Assembly (NCBI RefSeq): GCF_947500075.1
Contig: NZ_CANMQS010000004.1
Span: 310,001 to 374,000 of the forward strand
DNA from: an uncultured Sulfitobacter sp.
GTDB taxonomy: Bacteria > Pseudomonadota > Alphaproteobacteria > Rhodobacterales > Rhodobacteraceae
DNA: 64,000 nucleotides
Direction of reading: 5' to 3'
Part shown: in pieces, positions 27,365 through 35,731 of the stretch
Numbering within the stretch: position 1 is the stretch's first letter
How the letters are laid out: each line of letters starts with the position of its first letter
Notes under the pieces: model-generated
The model's input: only the letters and a program-made list of their open reading frames with translations
Told to the model about the DNA's origin: nothing
The model's database searches: none
Made by a program: the position numbers and the translations under genes

Positions 27365-27793
27365 ATGATCAGCTACACGCTCAGATGTGATCAGGGACAT
27401 GACTTTGACAGTTGGTTCCAGTCCGCTTCCGCCTATGACGCGCTTGAGAAGGCGGGGCATCTGTCCTGTGCGGTGTGCGGCTCCGCGACGGTGGGCAAAG
27501 CCGTGATGGCACCACGCATCACCAAAGGCGGGGAGACAGACGCGGCCCCCATGGCGCTGAGCGCACCGGGGTCGGACGCGGAAAGAGCCTTGGCGGAAAT
27601 GCGTCAGAAAGTTGAGGAAAACTCCGACTACGTTGGTGACAAGTTCGCCGATGAGGCCCGCGCGATGCATCTTGGTGACGCGCCGGAACGGTCGATCTAT
27701 GGCGAGGCGAATTTGCAGCAGGCAAAGGCGCTTGTGGACGACGGGGTGCCGGTGATGCCGCTGCCCTTCAAGCCGAAAAAGAAACTCAGCTGA
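27365..27793 (+). CDS. DUF1178 family protein
   Basis: A 142-aa protein with the DUF1178 pattern: MISYTLRCDQGHDFDSWFQSA at the start, a second cysteine pair LSCAVCGS that likely completes a zinc ribbon with the first cysteine, and the C-terminal VGDKFADEARAMHLGDAPERSIYGEA followed by VPVMPLPF. Found mainly in proteobacteria; function unknown. I start at ATG 27365 because the upstream extension lacks conservation. It is followed 15 bases later by the SDR gene. Confidence 0.9.
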   Translation: MISYTLRCDQGHDFDSWFQSASAYDALEKAGHLSCAVCGSATVGKAVMAPRITKGGETDAAPMALSAPGSDAERALAEMRQKVEENSDYVGDKFADEARAMHLGDAPERSIYGEANLQQAKALVDDGVPVMPLPFKPKKKLS

Positions 27794-27808
27794 GCTGAAA
27801 GGACGATC

Positions 27809-28453
27809 ATGACAATTCTGATTACCGGCGCAACCCGAGGCATCGGCGCAGGGCTGGCGGCCCATTACACGGCAGCAGGCCAAGAGGTGATTGGCACCGG
27901 CCGCAGTGCGGGCGCGCAGATGATGCTGGATGTCACCCAGCCCCGGTCACATGCCGAAATGGCCGAAGCGCTGGGGGATCGCGCGATTGATCTGCTGGTG
28001 TGCAATGCGGGTGTCTATCTGGACAAGGGGCATGCGCTGGAAGACGGTTTTGGCGCGGATCTCTGGGCGCAGACCTTTGCGGCCAATGTGACGGGGGTGT
28101 TCTTGACCATTCAGCACCTGTTGCCACACCTGCGCCGGGCCGGGGGCGCAAAGATCGCCATCATCGGCTCGCAGATGGGCTCGGACACCCGTGCGGGCGG
28201 CGGCAGCTATATCTACCGGGCCTCCAAGGGGGCCGTGCTGAACCTGGGGCGGAACCTTGCGCTGGATCTCAAGCCTGAGGGGATTGCCGTAGGGGTCTAC
28301 CATCCGGGGTGGGTGCGCACCGACATGGGCAGTGATGCAGCCGCGATCAGCGTGACGGAATCCGTTGCGGGGCTTGTCGCGCGGTTTGAGGCGCTGAGCG
28401 TGGAGACGACGGGTTGTTTTGAGATGTGGGACGGAGATGCCTGTCCGTTCTGA
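27809..28453 (+). CDS. Short-chain dehydrogenase/reductase (SDR)
   Basis: A 214-aa classical-type SDR. The cofactor motif TGATRGIGAGLA (TGxxxGxG) is at residues 6-17, NAG at about 67-69, the catalytic Ser in IGSQMGS and YxxxK as YRASKGA. It is shorter than most SDRs and lacks an obvious acidic residue for NAD selection. The following VGVYHPGWVRTDMGSDAAAIS resembles C-factor-like SDRs. The substrate is unknown. The ribosome site AAAGGACGA precedes the ATG. Confidence 0.9.
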   Translation: MTILITGATRGIGAGLAAHYTAAGQEVIGTGRSAGAQMMLDVTQPRSHAEMAEALGDRAIDLLVCNAGVYLDKGHALEDGFGADLWAQTFAANVTGVFLTIQHLLPHLRRAGGAKIAIIGSQMGSDTRAGGGSYIYRASKGAVLNLGRNLALDLKPEGIAVGVYHPGWVRTDMGSDAAAISVTESVAGLVARFEALSVETTGCFEMWDGDACPF

Positions 28454-28472
28454 GCGGCACCCTCAGACAGGA

Positions 28473-28575
28473 GCGGGCAAGCCCGCATGCGATTTTATGG
28501 ATTTGTCTTCGCCAAATCGGGAACGAGGCTCTGCCTCGTGCTCCGGGATATTTGTAGAGAAAAGAGGGGCGGGGC
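28473..28575. repeat. Structured intergenic element with three hairpins upstream of lysC
   Basis: The gap between the SDR gene and lysC holds GCGGGC-AA-GCCCGC (28473-28486), GATTTG paired with CAAATC (28500-28518) and ACGAGGC-TCT-GCCTCGT (28523-28539). It then continues with GGGATATTTGTAGAGAAAAG. A stem followed by a GGGATATTT-type tail resembles an intergenic repeat I recall from Rhodobacterales genomes, but I cannot confirm it here. It may terminate the SDR transcript or lie in the lysC leader. Confidence 0.5.
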
Positions 28576-28635
28576 CTGACTTGCCCTTGGAGGGCTGAGC
28601 GCGTAGAGAGCCGCAGAGTTTGAAGGCGAGGGATC

Positions 28636-29874
28636 ATGCCTGTTCTGGTGATGAAATTCGGTGGCACGTCGGTGGCCACATTGGACCGTATCCGCCGCGC
28701 GGCAAAACGTGTGGGGGTTGAGGTGGCCAAGGGCTATGATGTGATCGTCATCGTCTCGGCCATGTCAGGCAAGACCAATGAGCTGGTGGGCTGGGTGAAT
28801 GAGACGTCACCGCTTTATGATGCGCGTGAGTATGATGCGGTGGTGTCTTCAGGCGAGAATGTGACGGCGGGGCTGATGGCCCTGACCTTGCAGGAGATGG
28901 ATGTGCCCGCGCGGTCCTGGCAGGGCTGGCAGGTGCCGGTGCGGACGTCGTCGGCCCATTCGGCTGCGCGGATCGAGGAAATTCCCAGCGACAACATCTT
29001 GGCCAAGTTCGGCGAAGGCATGAAGGTTGCTGTGGTGGCGGGCTTTCAGGGCGTGAGCCCGGAGGGGCGGATCACCACGCTGGGGCGCGGTGGGTCGGAT
29101 ACCACGGCGGTGGCTTTTGCGGCGGCGTTCGAGGCGGAACGCTGTGATATCTATACCGATGTCGATGGGGTCTATACCACCGATCCACGGGTTGAGGCGA
29201 AGGCGCGCAAGCTGGACCGGATATCCTTCGAGGAGATGCTGGAGCTGGCATCGCTTGGCGCGAAGGTCTTGCAGACACGCTCGGTCGAGCTGGCGATGCG
29301 CTACAAGGTGAAGCTGCGCGTGTTGTCGAGCTTTGAAGAACAATCAGATGACGCAGGCACGCTGGTCTGTGATGAGGAGGAAATCATGGAAAGCAATGTT
29401 GTCGCAGGCGTCGCCTTCAGCCGGGATGAAGCGAAGATGACCCTTGTCTCCGTCGCGGACCGTCCGGGGATTGCGGCCACGATCTTCAGCACGCTCAGCG
29501 ATGCGGGGGTGAATGTGGATATGATCGTTCAGAACATCTCGGAGGAGGGGCGCACGGATATGACCTGGTCCTGTCCGGTCGATCAGGTGGCGCGCGCCGA
29601 AAAGGCGATGGCGCAGGCGGCGACCGACGGGGTGTTCAACTATCAAGAGTTGATCGTTGACAATGATGTGGCCAAAGTATCCGTCGTGGGGATCGGGATG
29701 CGCAGCCACACGGGCGTGGCCGCAAAGATGTTCCAGTGTCTGTCCGCCGAAGGCATCAATATCAAGGTGATCACCACGTCAGAGATCAAGATATCCGTTC
29801 TGATTGACCGCAAATACATGGAACTGGCCGTCCAAGCGCTGCATGACGCTTTTGAGCTGGACAAAGCAGCTTGA
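28636..29874 (+). CDS. lysC: Aspartate kinase
   Basis: Aspartokinase (412 aa) phosphorylates aspartate, the entry to lysine, threonine and methionine synthesis. The N-terminal VMKFGGTSVA and the catalytic segments GFQGVSPEGRITTLGRGGSDTTAVA and CDIYTDVDGVYTTDPR are intact. Two ACT regulatory domains follow from about residue 265 (VSVADRPGIAATIFSTLSDAGVNVDM; VVGIGMRSHTGVAAKMFQ), so feedback inhibition is expected. The long leader with hairpins could regulate it. It is followed on the plus strand by ptsP, with a small opposite-strand gene between. Confidence 0.97.
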   Translation: MPVLVMKFGGTSVATLDRIRRAAKRVGVEVAKGYDVIVIVSAMSGKTNELVGWVNETSPLYDAREYDAVVSSGENVTAGLMALTLQEMDVPARSWQGWQVPVRTSSAHSAARIEEIPSDNILAKFGEGMKVAVVAGFQGVSPEGRITTLGRGGSDTTAVAFAAAFEAERCDIYTDVDGVYTTDPRVEAKARKLDRISFEEMLELASLGAKVLQTRSVELAMRYKVKLRVLSSFEEQSDDAGTLVCDEEEIMESNVVAGVAFSRDEAKMTLVSVADRPGIAATIFSTLSDAGVNVDMIVQNISEEGRTDMTWSCPVDQVARAEKAMAQAATDGVFNYQELIVDNDVAKVSVVGIGMRSHTGVAAKMFQCLSAEGINIKVITTSEIKISVLIDRKYMELAVQALHDAFELDKAA

Positions 29875-29881
29875 GGCGCGT

Positions 29882-30049
29882 TTAGGCCACGCGGCGTTTG
29901 CGGATCATCAGATAGACCGGCAGCCCAAGGCAGCTGGTCAGCACCATGAAGAGCGCCCACCCCTGACCGCGCATGCCGCGGGATGTGGCGTCACGGTAAG
30001 TCCACCAGGCACCGGCGATGGACAGGATCAGAAGTCCGATAAACAGCAT
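29882..30049 (-). CDS. Small two-span membrane protein (55 aa)
   Basis: A short reading frame encoding 55 residues beginning MLFIGLLILSIAGAWWTYRD. A first membrane helix is followed by a polar loop (ATSRGMRGQGW) and a second helix (ALFMVLTSCLGLPVYLMI), ending in a basic RKRRVA tail. The ATG is preceded by AGGGAGG, a near-perfect ribosome site, eight bases upstream. It lies in the otherwise empty lysC-ptsP gap, convergent with lysC. The topology and ribosome site argue that it is real. The arrangement loosely recalls the N-terminal pair of helices of cardiolipin-synthase-like proteins; function unknown. Confidence 0.75.
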   Translation of the reverse strand: MLFIGLLILSIAGAWWTYRDATSRGMRGQGWALFMVLTSCLGLPVYLMIRKRRVA

Positions 30050-30205
30050 GTGAAAGCCTCCCTTGCCTTTGATTTGGGCATCTGGAGGCGCGGTCGCAAG
30101 GCCCTGCGTGTCTGATCGCTACGCAGAGGCTGGACAACGGGCGCACTTTTCCTCTCTGTTGAACTGTGGTCTAAGCCGCTTAATCACGGGGGGAGGCGCG
30201 CGGGA

Positions 30206-32452
30206 ATGCCAGAGCGCTTTGAAACGGAAAGCCGAAAACTGCTGGGTCGCTTGCGCGACGCCATGGCAGGCGATGACGCGGGTCAGGCGCGGCTGAACAA
30301 GATCACGCATCTGATTGCCACGTCGATGGGCTGCGAAGTCTGCTCCATCTACCTGTTCCGCGACCAGGATACGCTGGAGCTCTGTGCGACCGAAGGGTTG
30401 AATGCGGCAGCGGTGCATGAAACGCGGATGAAGCTGGGCGAAGGTCTGGTGGGCCGGGTGGCCAAGCGGCGCAAGGTGGTCAACACGCCAAATGCCCCGC
30501 AAGCGCCGGGGTTTCGCTTCATGCCGGAGACGGGGGAAGAGATCTATTCCTCCTTCCTCGGCGTGCCGGTGCAGCGCTTGGGAGAGCCGTTGGGCGTTCT
30601 CGTGGTGCAATCGAAAACGGCGCGGGAATTCTCCGCTGATGAGATTTACGCGCTTGAAGTGGTCGCCATGGTGCTGGCTGAGATGACGGAGCTGGGTGCA
30701 TTTGTGGGCGAAGGGGCCGCGATGTCCGCGCGCCACAGCCAGCCGGTGATGACCCGCGGCACCGTGGGGCAGGAGGGCGTGGCCGAAGGGCATGTCTGGC
30801 TGCATGAGCCGCGCGTGGTGGTGTCAAACCCGATTGCCGATGATCCGGTCCGCGAGACGGAGCGGCTGACCGAAGCGGTGGATCAGCTGCGGCTGAGCGT
30901 GGATCAGATGCTGTCGATGGCGGCAGGGGACAAGGATCAGCAGCAGGTCATCGAAGCCTACCGCATGTTTGCCAATTCCAAGGGCTGGATGCGGCGGATG
31001 ACGCAGGACATCCAGAACGGCCTGTCTGCCGAAGCGGCTGTGGAAAAGGAACAATCGCAGGCCCGCGCCCGGATGAGCGAGATCACAGACGCCTATCTGC
31101 GGGAGCGGTTGAGCGATCTGGATGATCTCAGCAATCGGTTGCTGCGCATTCTGACCGGGCAGGGCGCGGATACCGGCGCCGAATTACCCCGCGATCCGAT
31201 CCTTGTTGCGCGTAACATTGGACCGGCGGAGTTGCTGGAGTATGGCCGCAAGCTCAAGGGGATCGTGCTGGAAGGTGGATCGGTGGGCAGCCATGCGGCG
31301 ATTGTCGCGCGGGCGCTGGCGATCCCGCTGGTGGTGCATGCAAGCCGGATCACCAATGAAGCGCTGAATGGCGATCATATCATGGTGGACGGGGAGCAGG
31401 GCATTGTGCACCTGCGTCCCGAGGATACGGTTGCGGCGGCATTTCGCGACAAGATCGCCATGCAAGCGGCTGCGCAGGAACGATATTCCTCGATTAGGGA
31501 TCTGCCGGCCATGACCCGGTGCGGCAATACAATTGGCCTGCATATGAACGCGGGCCTGATGGCGGACCTGCCTTCGCTCGGCAATTCCGGCGCGGAAGGT
31601 GTGGGCCTGTTCCGGACGGAACTCCAGTTTCTGGTGCGCAACAAGATGCCCCGGCGGTCTGAGCTGTCAGCGCTCTACAGCCGCGTTCTGGATGCGGCAC
31701 AGGGCAAGCGGGTGGTGTTTCGCACGCTCGACATCGGGTCGGACAAGGTGCTGCCCTACATGAAACCCAACGATGAGCCGAACCCGGCGCTGGGCTGGCG
31801 CGCGATCCGGGTTGGGCTTGATAAACCGGGGGTGATGCGCATGCAGTTGCAGGCGTTGATCCGTGCGGCAAACGGGCGGCCGCTGACGGTGATGTTCCCC
31901 TTTGTGGCGCAGTTTGAGGAATTCCGCGCCGCGCGGGCGGAAATGGACAAGGCACTTGCCCGCGAAGATCGGCTGGGCCACGTGCTGCCGGAACGGATTG
32001 AGGTGGGGGCGATGCTGGAGACGCCCAGCCTCGCTTTTGCGCCGCAGAAGTTCTTTGAAGAGGTGGAGTTTCTGTCGATTGGTGGCAATGACCTCAAGCA
32101 GTTCTTCTTCGCCGCAGATCGTGAGAATGAGCGGGTGCGCCGGCGCTATGATACGCTGAACGTCAGTTTCCTGACCTTTCTCGAAGGGATCGCGGACCGG
32201 TGTCGGGTTACCGACACGGCGCTGTCGTTCTGTGGTGAAGATGCGGGGCGCCCGGTTGAGGCTTTGTGCTTTGCTGCCATCGGGTTTCGGACGCTCTCCA
32301 TGCGTCCTGCGTCAATCGGGCCGGTCAAGAGCCTGCTGCGGCGCTGCGCGCTGGATGAGGTGCGACAGGTCATTCACGATGCCAGAGACCGCGGAGAGAT
32401 GTCTGTACGCGGCGCGGTGATGGAGTATGTCCGGGCCCAGCATCAAGGCTGA
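30206..32452 (+). CDS. ptsP: PEP-protein phosphotransferase EI-Ntr (PtsP)
   Basis: Enzyme I of the nitrogen PTS (748 aa). It phosphorylates NPr from PEP in a regulatory relay. A GAF domain occupies residues 1-160 (GCEVCSIYLFRDQDTLELCATEGL), as expected for PtsP and absent from carbohydrate EI. The phospho-histidine is near residue 363 in GGSVGSHAAIVAR. The PEP-binding barrel shows GVGLFRTELQFL, FRTLDIGSDKVLPYM and the Cys motif FCGEDAGRP, where many enzymes have CGE. lysC upstream is the usual alphaproteobacterial neighbour. Confidence 0.96.
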   Translation: MPERFETESRKLLGRLRDAMAGDDAGQARLNKITHLIATSMGCEVCSIYLFRDQDTLELCATEGLNAAAVHETRMKLGEGLVGRVAKRRKVVNTPNAPQAPGFRFMPETGEEIYSSFLGVPVQRLGEPLGVLVVQSKTAREFSADEIYALEVVAMVLAEMTELGAFVGEGAAMSARHSQPVMTRGTVGQEGVAEGHVWLHEPRVVVSNPIADDPVRETERLTEAVDQLRLSVDQMLSMAAGDKDQQQVIEAYRMFANSKGWMRRMTQDIQNGLSAEAAVEKEQSQARARMSEITDAYLRERLSDLDDLSNRLLRILTGQGADTGAELPRDPILVARNIGPAELLEYGRKLKGIVLEGGSVGSHAAIVARALAIPLVVHASRITNEALNGDHIMVDGEQGIVHLRPEDTVAAAFRDKIAMQAAAQERYSSIRDLPAMTRCGNTIGLHMNAGLMADLPSLGNSGAEGVGLFRTELQFLVRNKMPRRSELSALYSRVLDAAQGKRVVFRTLDIGSDKVLPYMKPNDEPNPALGWRAIRVGLDKPGVMRMQLQALIRAANGRPLTVMFPFVAQFEEFRAARAEMDKALAREDRLGHVLPERIEVGAMLETPSLAFAPQKFFEEVEFLSIGGNDLKQFFFAADRENERVRRRYDTLNVSFLTFLEGIADRCRVTDTALSFCGEDAGRPVEALCFAAIGFRTLSMRPASIGPVKSLLRRCALDEVRQVIHDARDRGEMSVRGAVMEYVRAQHQG

Positions 32453-32472
32453 GGCGGGATCGGGGAGGGGTT

Positions 32473-33267
32473 ATGATCGAGGTGACGCAAGGCAGTCTGC
32501 CTATCGTGCTCGGCATCCCTCATTCGGGTACGGAAGTGCCTGTGGATATCTTTGAAACCTTCAGTGACACAGGCAGGGCGCTCGCCGAGACGGATTGGCA
32601 TATTGACCGTCTTTACAACGGCTTGGGGATGGATCTTAGCGTGATTCAAACGCCCATTCACCGCTACGTTCTGGACGTTGATCATGCGCCGGAAACCTCG
32701 AAGACCTTTCCCTGGCTCTCTGCCTCGGGGCTTTTTCCCCTTACAGACCGTGAAGGTGCCGCGATTTACCGTGAAAATGCCGCGCCAGACGCGGCAGAAA
32801 TGGCTGCGCGGATAGAACGGTATCATTTGCCCTATCACGATGCGATTTCGGTCGAAATGCAGCGCCTCAAGGAGCTCCATGGCACTGCGTTACTGTTCGA
32901 TTGTCATTCAATTGGATCATTTAATCCACAGGATGTCCTGCATGACTTTCCAACTTTCAACATTTGGACCAATTTATCCAAATCCTGTACACCTTCGATG
33001 GAACGTTCTGTTCTGACGCGCTGTTATGCGGCCCAAGACTACGATACGGCGCTCAGTCCCGGCACCAGCGGCGGATGGTCTGTGCTCAAACACGGGCGTC
33101 CGGCACGCAACCTCCATGCGATGCGGCTGGAACTGGCTCAGCGGAGTTACATGGATGAAGTGCCGCCCTGGCATTGGCGTGCTGACAAAGCAGAGCGTTT
33201 GAGGTCTGTTTTATATAGGGTTCTCAACGACTTGGTTGAATTGCTCAATGAGCGCTCACAATGGTGA
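32473..33267 (+). CDS. N-formylglutamate amidohydrolase family protein
   Basis: A 264-aa member of the FGase family (PF05013), zinc hydrolases that cleave N-formylglutamate in histidine degradation or related N-acyl amides. The N-terminal IVLGIPHSGTEVP and DWHIDRLYNGL carry likely metal ligands, LFDCHSIGSF is the DxHS motif and GGWSVLKHGRP follows. No other hut gene is nearby, so the role could be another formamide. The 3' end and downstream DNA are more AT-rich than the neighbourhood. Confidence 0.88.
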   Translation: MIEVTQGSLPIVLGIPHSGTEVPVDIFETFSDTGRALAETDWHIDRLYNGLGMDLSVIQTPIHRYVLDVDHAPETSKTFPWLSASGLFPLTDREGAAIYRENAAPDAAEMAARIERYHLPYHDAISVEMQRLKELHGTALLFDCHSIGSFNPQDVLHDFPTFNIWTNLSKSCTPSMERSVLTRCYAAQDYDTALSPGTSGGWSVLKHGRPARNLHAMRLELAQRSYMDEVPPWHWRADKAERLRSVLYRVLNDLVELLNERSQW

Positions 33268-33501
33268 GCATACAGATGTCTTAAATCGCGAAATGTAGAC
33301 GAGGGGCATCAGAACGCGGTTTGATTTTGGCTGAAACGTAATCAAACATCTGAATCAACAGAGAAATTCGGGTGCGCGCGCTTGGGTGATCAATCGTCGT
33401 TTGCGAGCGGTGTTCTGGAGTGGTGAACTATATATAGATTCTGAATTTCAAATTAAATATCAAATAGTTAAGGGATGATCCTAATCTCGATTAAGCACCC
33501 T
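33268..33501. other. AT-rich intergenic gap with no gene seen
   Basis: This 234-base gap between the amidohydrolase gene and the pobR stop contains a distinctly AT-rich core around 33420-33480, including a TATATATA run, unlike the GC-rich surroundings. I see no reading frame with a ribosome site, no tRNA and no strong hairpin. It may hold terminators for the two flanking transcripts. Confidence 0.6.
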
Positions 33502-34383
33502 TCACACCGATTGGGTTCTCCGAAAAACTCCTGGTGAGACTCCATGCCAACGCTTGAAGGCTCTGTTGAAATAGGGCGCATCGCGATACCCGACGCGCAG
33601 TGCAATATCCGCGATGGGATGCAGGGTGAACTTCAGCAGACGCTCCGCTTCGATCATGCGTCTGCGGGTGATCAGATCGTTTGGGGTGGCACCCAGGATG
33701 CGTTTGCTGATCCGGGTGAGATGCGGGGGCGAAACCCCAAGCGCATGGGCATACCACCCAACAGCGGCGTCACTGGTGTATTTCTGTTCGATCAGTTTGC
33801 AGAACGTCTGGCACTGTTGTTCGTGTTTGGTCAGATCGATGCCACCGGTGGCGGGGGCGATGTGCTGTGGCTGCCCGGCGGTCAGGTAGATCAGCAAGGT
33901 CTGGATCAGATGCTGCAACAATTCGGTTCGGTCGGCTTCAAAAGCGTGAAAGGCGCGGGCAAGGTGCCGGGTGATCTGTCGCACCCCGTCAAAGTTCAGC
34001 GTGGGGGTCGGTGTCATGACCCGTGGCTTGCCCTGCGTAAAGACGCTCAGACGGTTGCGCGCGGTGTCTTCCAACTGCTCCAGCGGAAAACTCAGCACGT
34101 CGCCCACAATGTCCTTGGGAAACTGAAAACCATGAGTGACCATGGGCGGCACACAAAGGATCGTCGGCCCCGTGGTGCGAAACGCGACCTCTCCGGCTTG
34201 CACCTGCACACCGGGTGTTTCGAACAGAAAGAACTGCGAAAGGGCTTCGTGGCGGTGCAGTTTGATGTCCCACCCATGTTTGCTGCTGCGCTCACGGATG
34301 GTCTCATGGTGGACCGGATCAGATTCCGTGGCAGACAGGAATTCGCCATAGAGCGCATAGGTCGGGATGGGTTTTTGAAGCAA
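33502..34383 (-). CDS. pobR: AraC-family regulator, PobR-like
   Basis: AraC/XylS regulator (293 aa from the chosen start), divergent from pobA, which makes it the likely 4-hydroxybenzoate-responsive activator. The N-terminal effector domain begins PIPTYALYGEF, a PobR hallmark, then KHGWDIKLHRHEALSQFFLF with cupin-type histidines. The C-terminal double HTH shows ALGVSPPHLTRISKRILG and IADIALRVGYRDAPYFNRAFKRWHGVSPGVFR. The start is uncertain: TTG 34383 with GGGGAA upstream gives a normal-length PobR, while ATG 34479 adds 32 residues with non-coding-like codon use that cover the promoter region. Confidence 0.85.
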   Translation of the reverse strand: MLQKPIPTYALYGEFLSATESDPVHHETIRERSSKHGWDIKLHRHEALSQFFLFETPGVQVQAGEVAFRTTGPTILCVPPMVTHGFQFPKDIVGDVLSFPLEQLEDTARNRLSVFTQGKPRVMTPTPTLNFDGVRQITRHLARAFHAFEADRTELLQHLIQTLLIYLTAGQPQHIAPATGGIDLTKHEQQCQTFCKLIEQKYTSDAAVGWYAHALGVSPPHLTRISKRILGATPNDLITRRRMIEAERLLKFTLHPIADIALRVGYRDAPYFNRAFKRWHGVSPGVFRRTQSV

Positions 34384-34522
34384 AAGATAATTCCCCGGTC
34401 GTTTTTGTTCCCTGTGGTAGCCAAAAGATCGGATAGTGCAAGTATTAACGGCAATGGTCCCTTGAGACCGGACGGGCATTCTGCCTAGTCTCAACCTCAG
34501 GTTCCGTTCGGCGAGTGTCTTA
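34384..34522. promoter_or_regulatory. pobR-pobA divergent promoter region
   Basis: If pobR starts at the TTG, 139 bases separate it from pobA. The stretch is less GC-rich than the flanking genes and must hold both promoters and the PobR site. I see no convincing long palindrome, and none would be expected for an AraC-type direct-repeat operator. Confidence 0.5.
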
Positions 34523-35707
34523 ATGTCCAAATCCCATCGTACATCGGTCTGCATCATTGGCGCGGGACCTGCCGGATTGTTGTTATCGCAACTGTTGGCC
34601 AATGCCGGTGTGGACAGCATCGTGATTGATCGCCGTGACCGCAGCTACATCGAAGGGCGTATTCGGGCCGGTGTCCTGGAGCGTGGCACCGTTGACGCGC
34701 TGACGGAGGCGGGTGTGGGCGACAGGATGCACCAAGAGGGGCTGGTGCATGAAGGTTTCGAGCTGGCCTTTGACGGGGAGCGCCACCGCATTGATATCGC
34801 GGCGCACACGGGCGCATCGGTGCTGGTGTACGGCCAGACTGAAGTGACGAAGGACCTGTTCGACAAGCGAACCGCCGAAGGCGCACGTTTTTTCTTCAAT
34901 GCCGAAGACGTCACGCCCGAAGGGATGAAAACGGATCAACCCACGGTCAGTTTTACCCAAAACGGCACGGCGATGACGGTGACATGTGACTACATCGCGG
35001 GCTGTGATGGCTTTCACGGCGTGTCGCGCCGGGCTATCCCCCGGGATGTGCTCAACACCTTTGAGCGTGTCTATCCCTTTGGTTGGCTTGGGCTTTTGAC
35101 CGAACGCCCGCCGGTGAGTGACGAATTGATCTATGCCAATCACGCGCGCGGATTTGCCTTGTGTTCCATGCGGTCGCAGACCCGCAGTCGATACTACCTC
35201 CAGTGTGAAGCCGGGGATGATGTGGCCAATTGGTCCGACACCCGGTTCTGGGAAGAACTGGCCCGCCGCATCGGTGAAGCCTCTGCCGCAGATTTGCAAA
35301 CCGGCCCATCGATTGAGAAATCCATCGCACCGCTGCGGTCCTTCGTGGCGGAGCCGATGCGGTATGGAAACCTGTTTCTTGCGGGGGATGCGGCGCATAT
35401 TGTTCCGCCGACAGGGGCGAAGGGGCTCAATCTGGCCGTGGCAGATGTGCGTTTGCTGTCGCGCGCCTTGATCGAACGCTATCGCACCGGCACGACCGAG
35501 CATATCGGCAGCTATTCACAGATCGTTCTGGCCCGCGTCTGGAAGGTGGAGCGGTTCTCATGGCAGCTGTCCAACCTGATGCACCAGTTTCCCGAGCATT
35601 CGGCGTTTGAAAAGCGGATGCAGCGGGCTGAGTTCGATTACCTCGTGCAATCGGAAGCCGCATCGAAGACAATTGCAGAGAATTACGTAGGCCTGCCGCT
35701 GGAGTGA
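34523..35707 (+). CDS. pobA: 4-hydroxybenzoate 3-monooxygenase
   Basis: PobA (394 aa) is a FAD/NADPH hydroxylase converting 4-hydroxybenzoate to protocatechuate. The FAD-binding GxGxxG motif is CIIGAGPAGLLLSQLL, followed by the substrate/FAD segment GRIRAGVLERGTVDAL, the conserved CDYIAGCDGFHGVSRR and GDAAHIVPPTGAKGLNLAV. Length matches the Pseudomonas enzyme. It heads the aromatic operon: the product feeds PcaHG encoded 1.2 kb downstream. It is regulated presumably by the divergent PobR. Confidence 0.97.
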   Translation: MSKSHRTSVCIIGAGPAGLLLSQLLANAGVDSIVIDRRDRSYIEGRIRAGVLERGTVDALTEAGVGDRMHQEGLVHEGFELAFDGERHRIDIAAHTGASVLVYGQTEVTKDLFDKRTAEGARFFFNAEDVTPEGMKTDQPTVSFTQNGTAMTVTCDYIAGCDGFHGVSRRAIPRDVLNTFERVYPFGWLGLLTERPPVSDELIYANHARGFALCSMRSQTRSRYYLQCEAGDDVANWSDTRFWEELARRIGEASAADLQTGPSIEKSIAPLRSFVAEPMRYGNLFLAGDAAHIVPPTGAKGLNLAVADVRLLSRALIERYRTGTTEHIGSYSQIVLARVWKVERFSWQLSNLMHQFPEHSAFEKRMQRAEFDYLVQSEAASKTIAENYVGLPLE

Positions 35708-35731
35708 TCCGGCGCAGGGGCGGAGAGGCTT

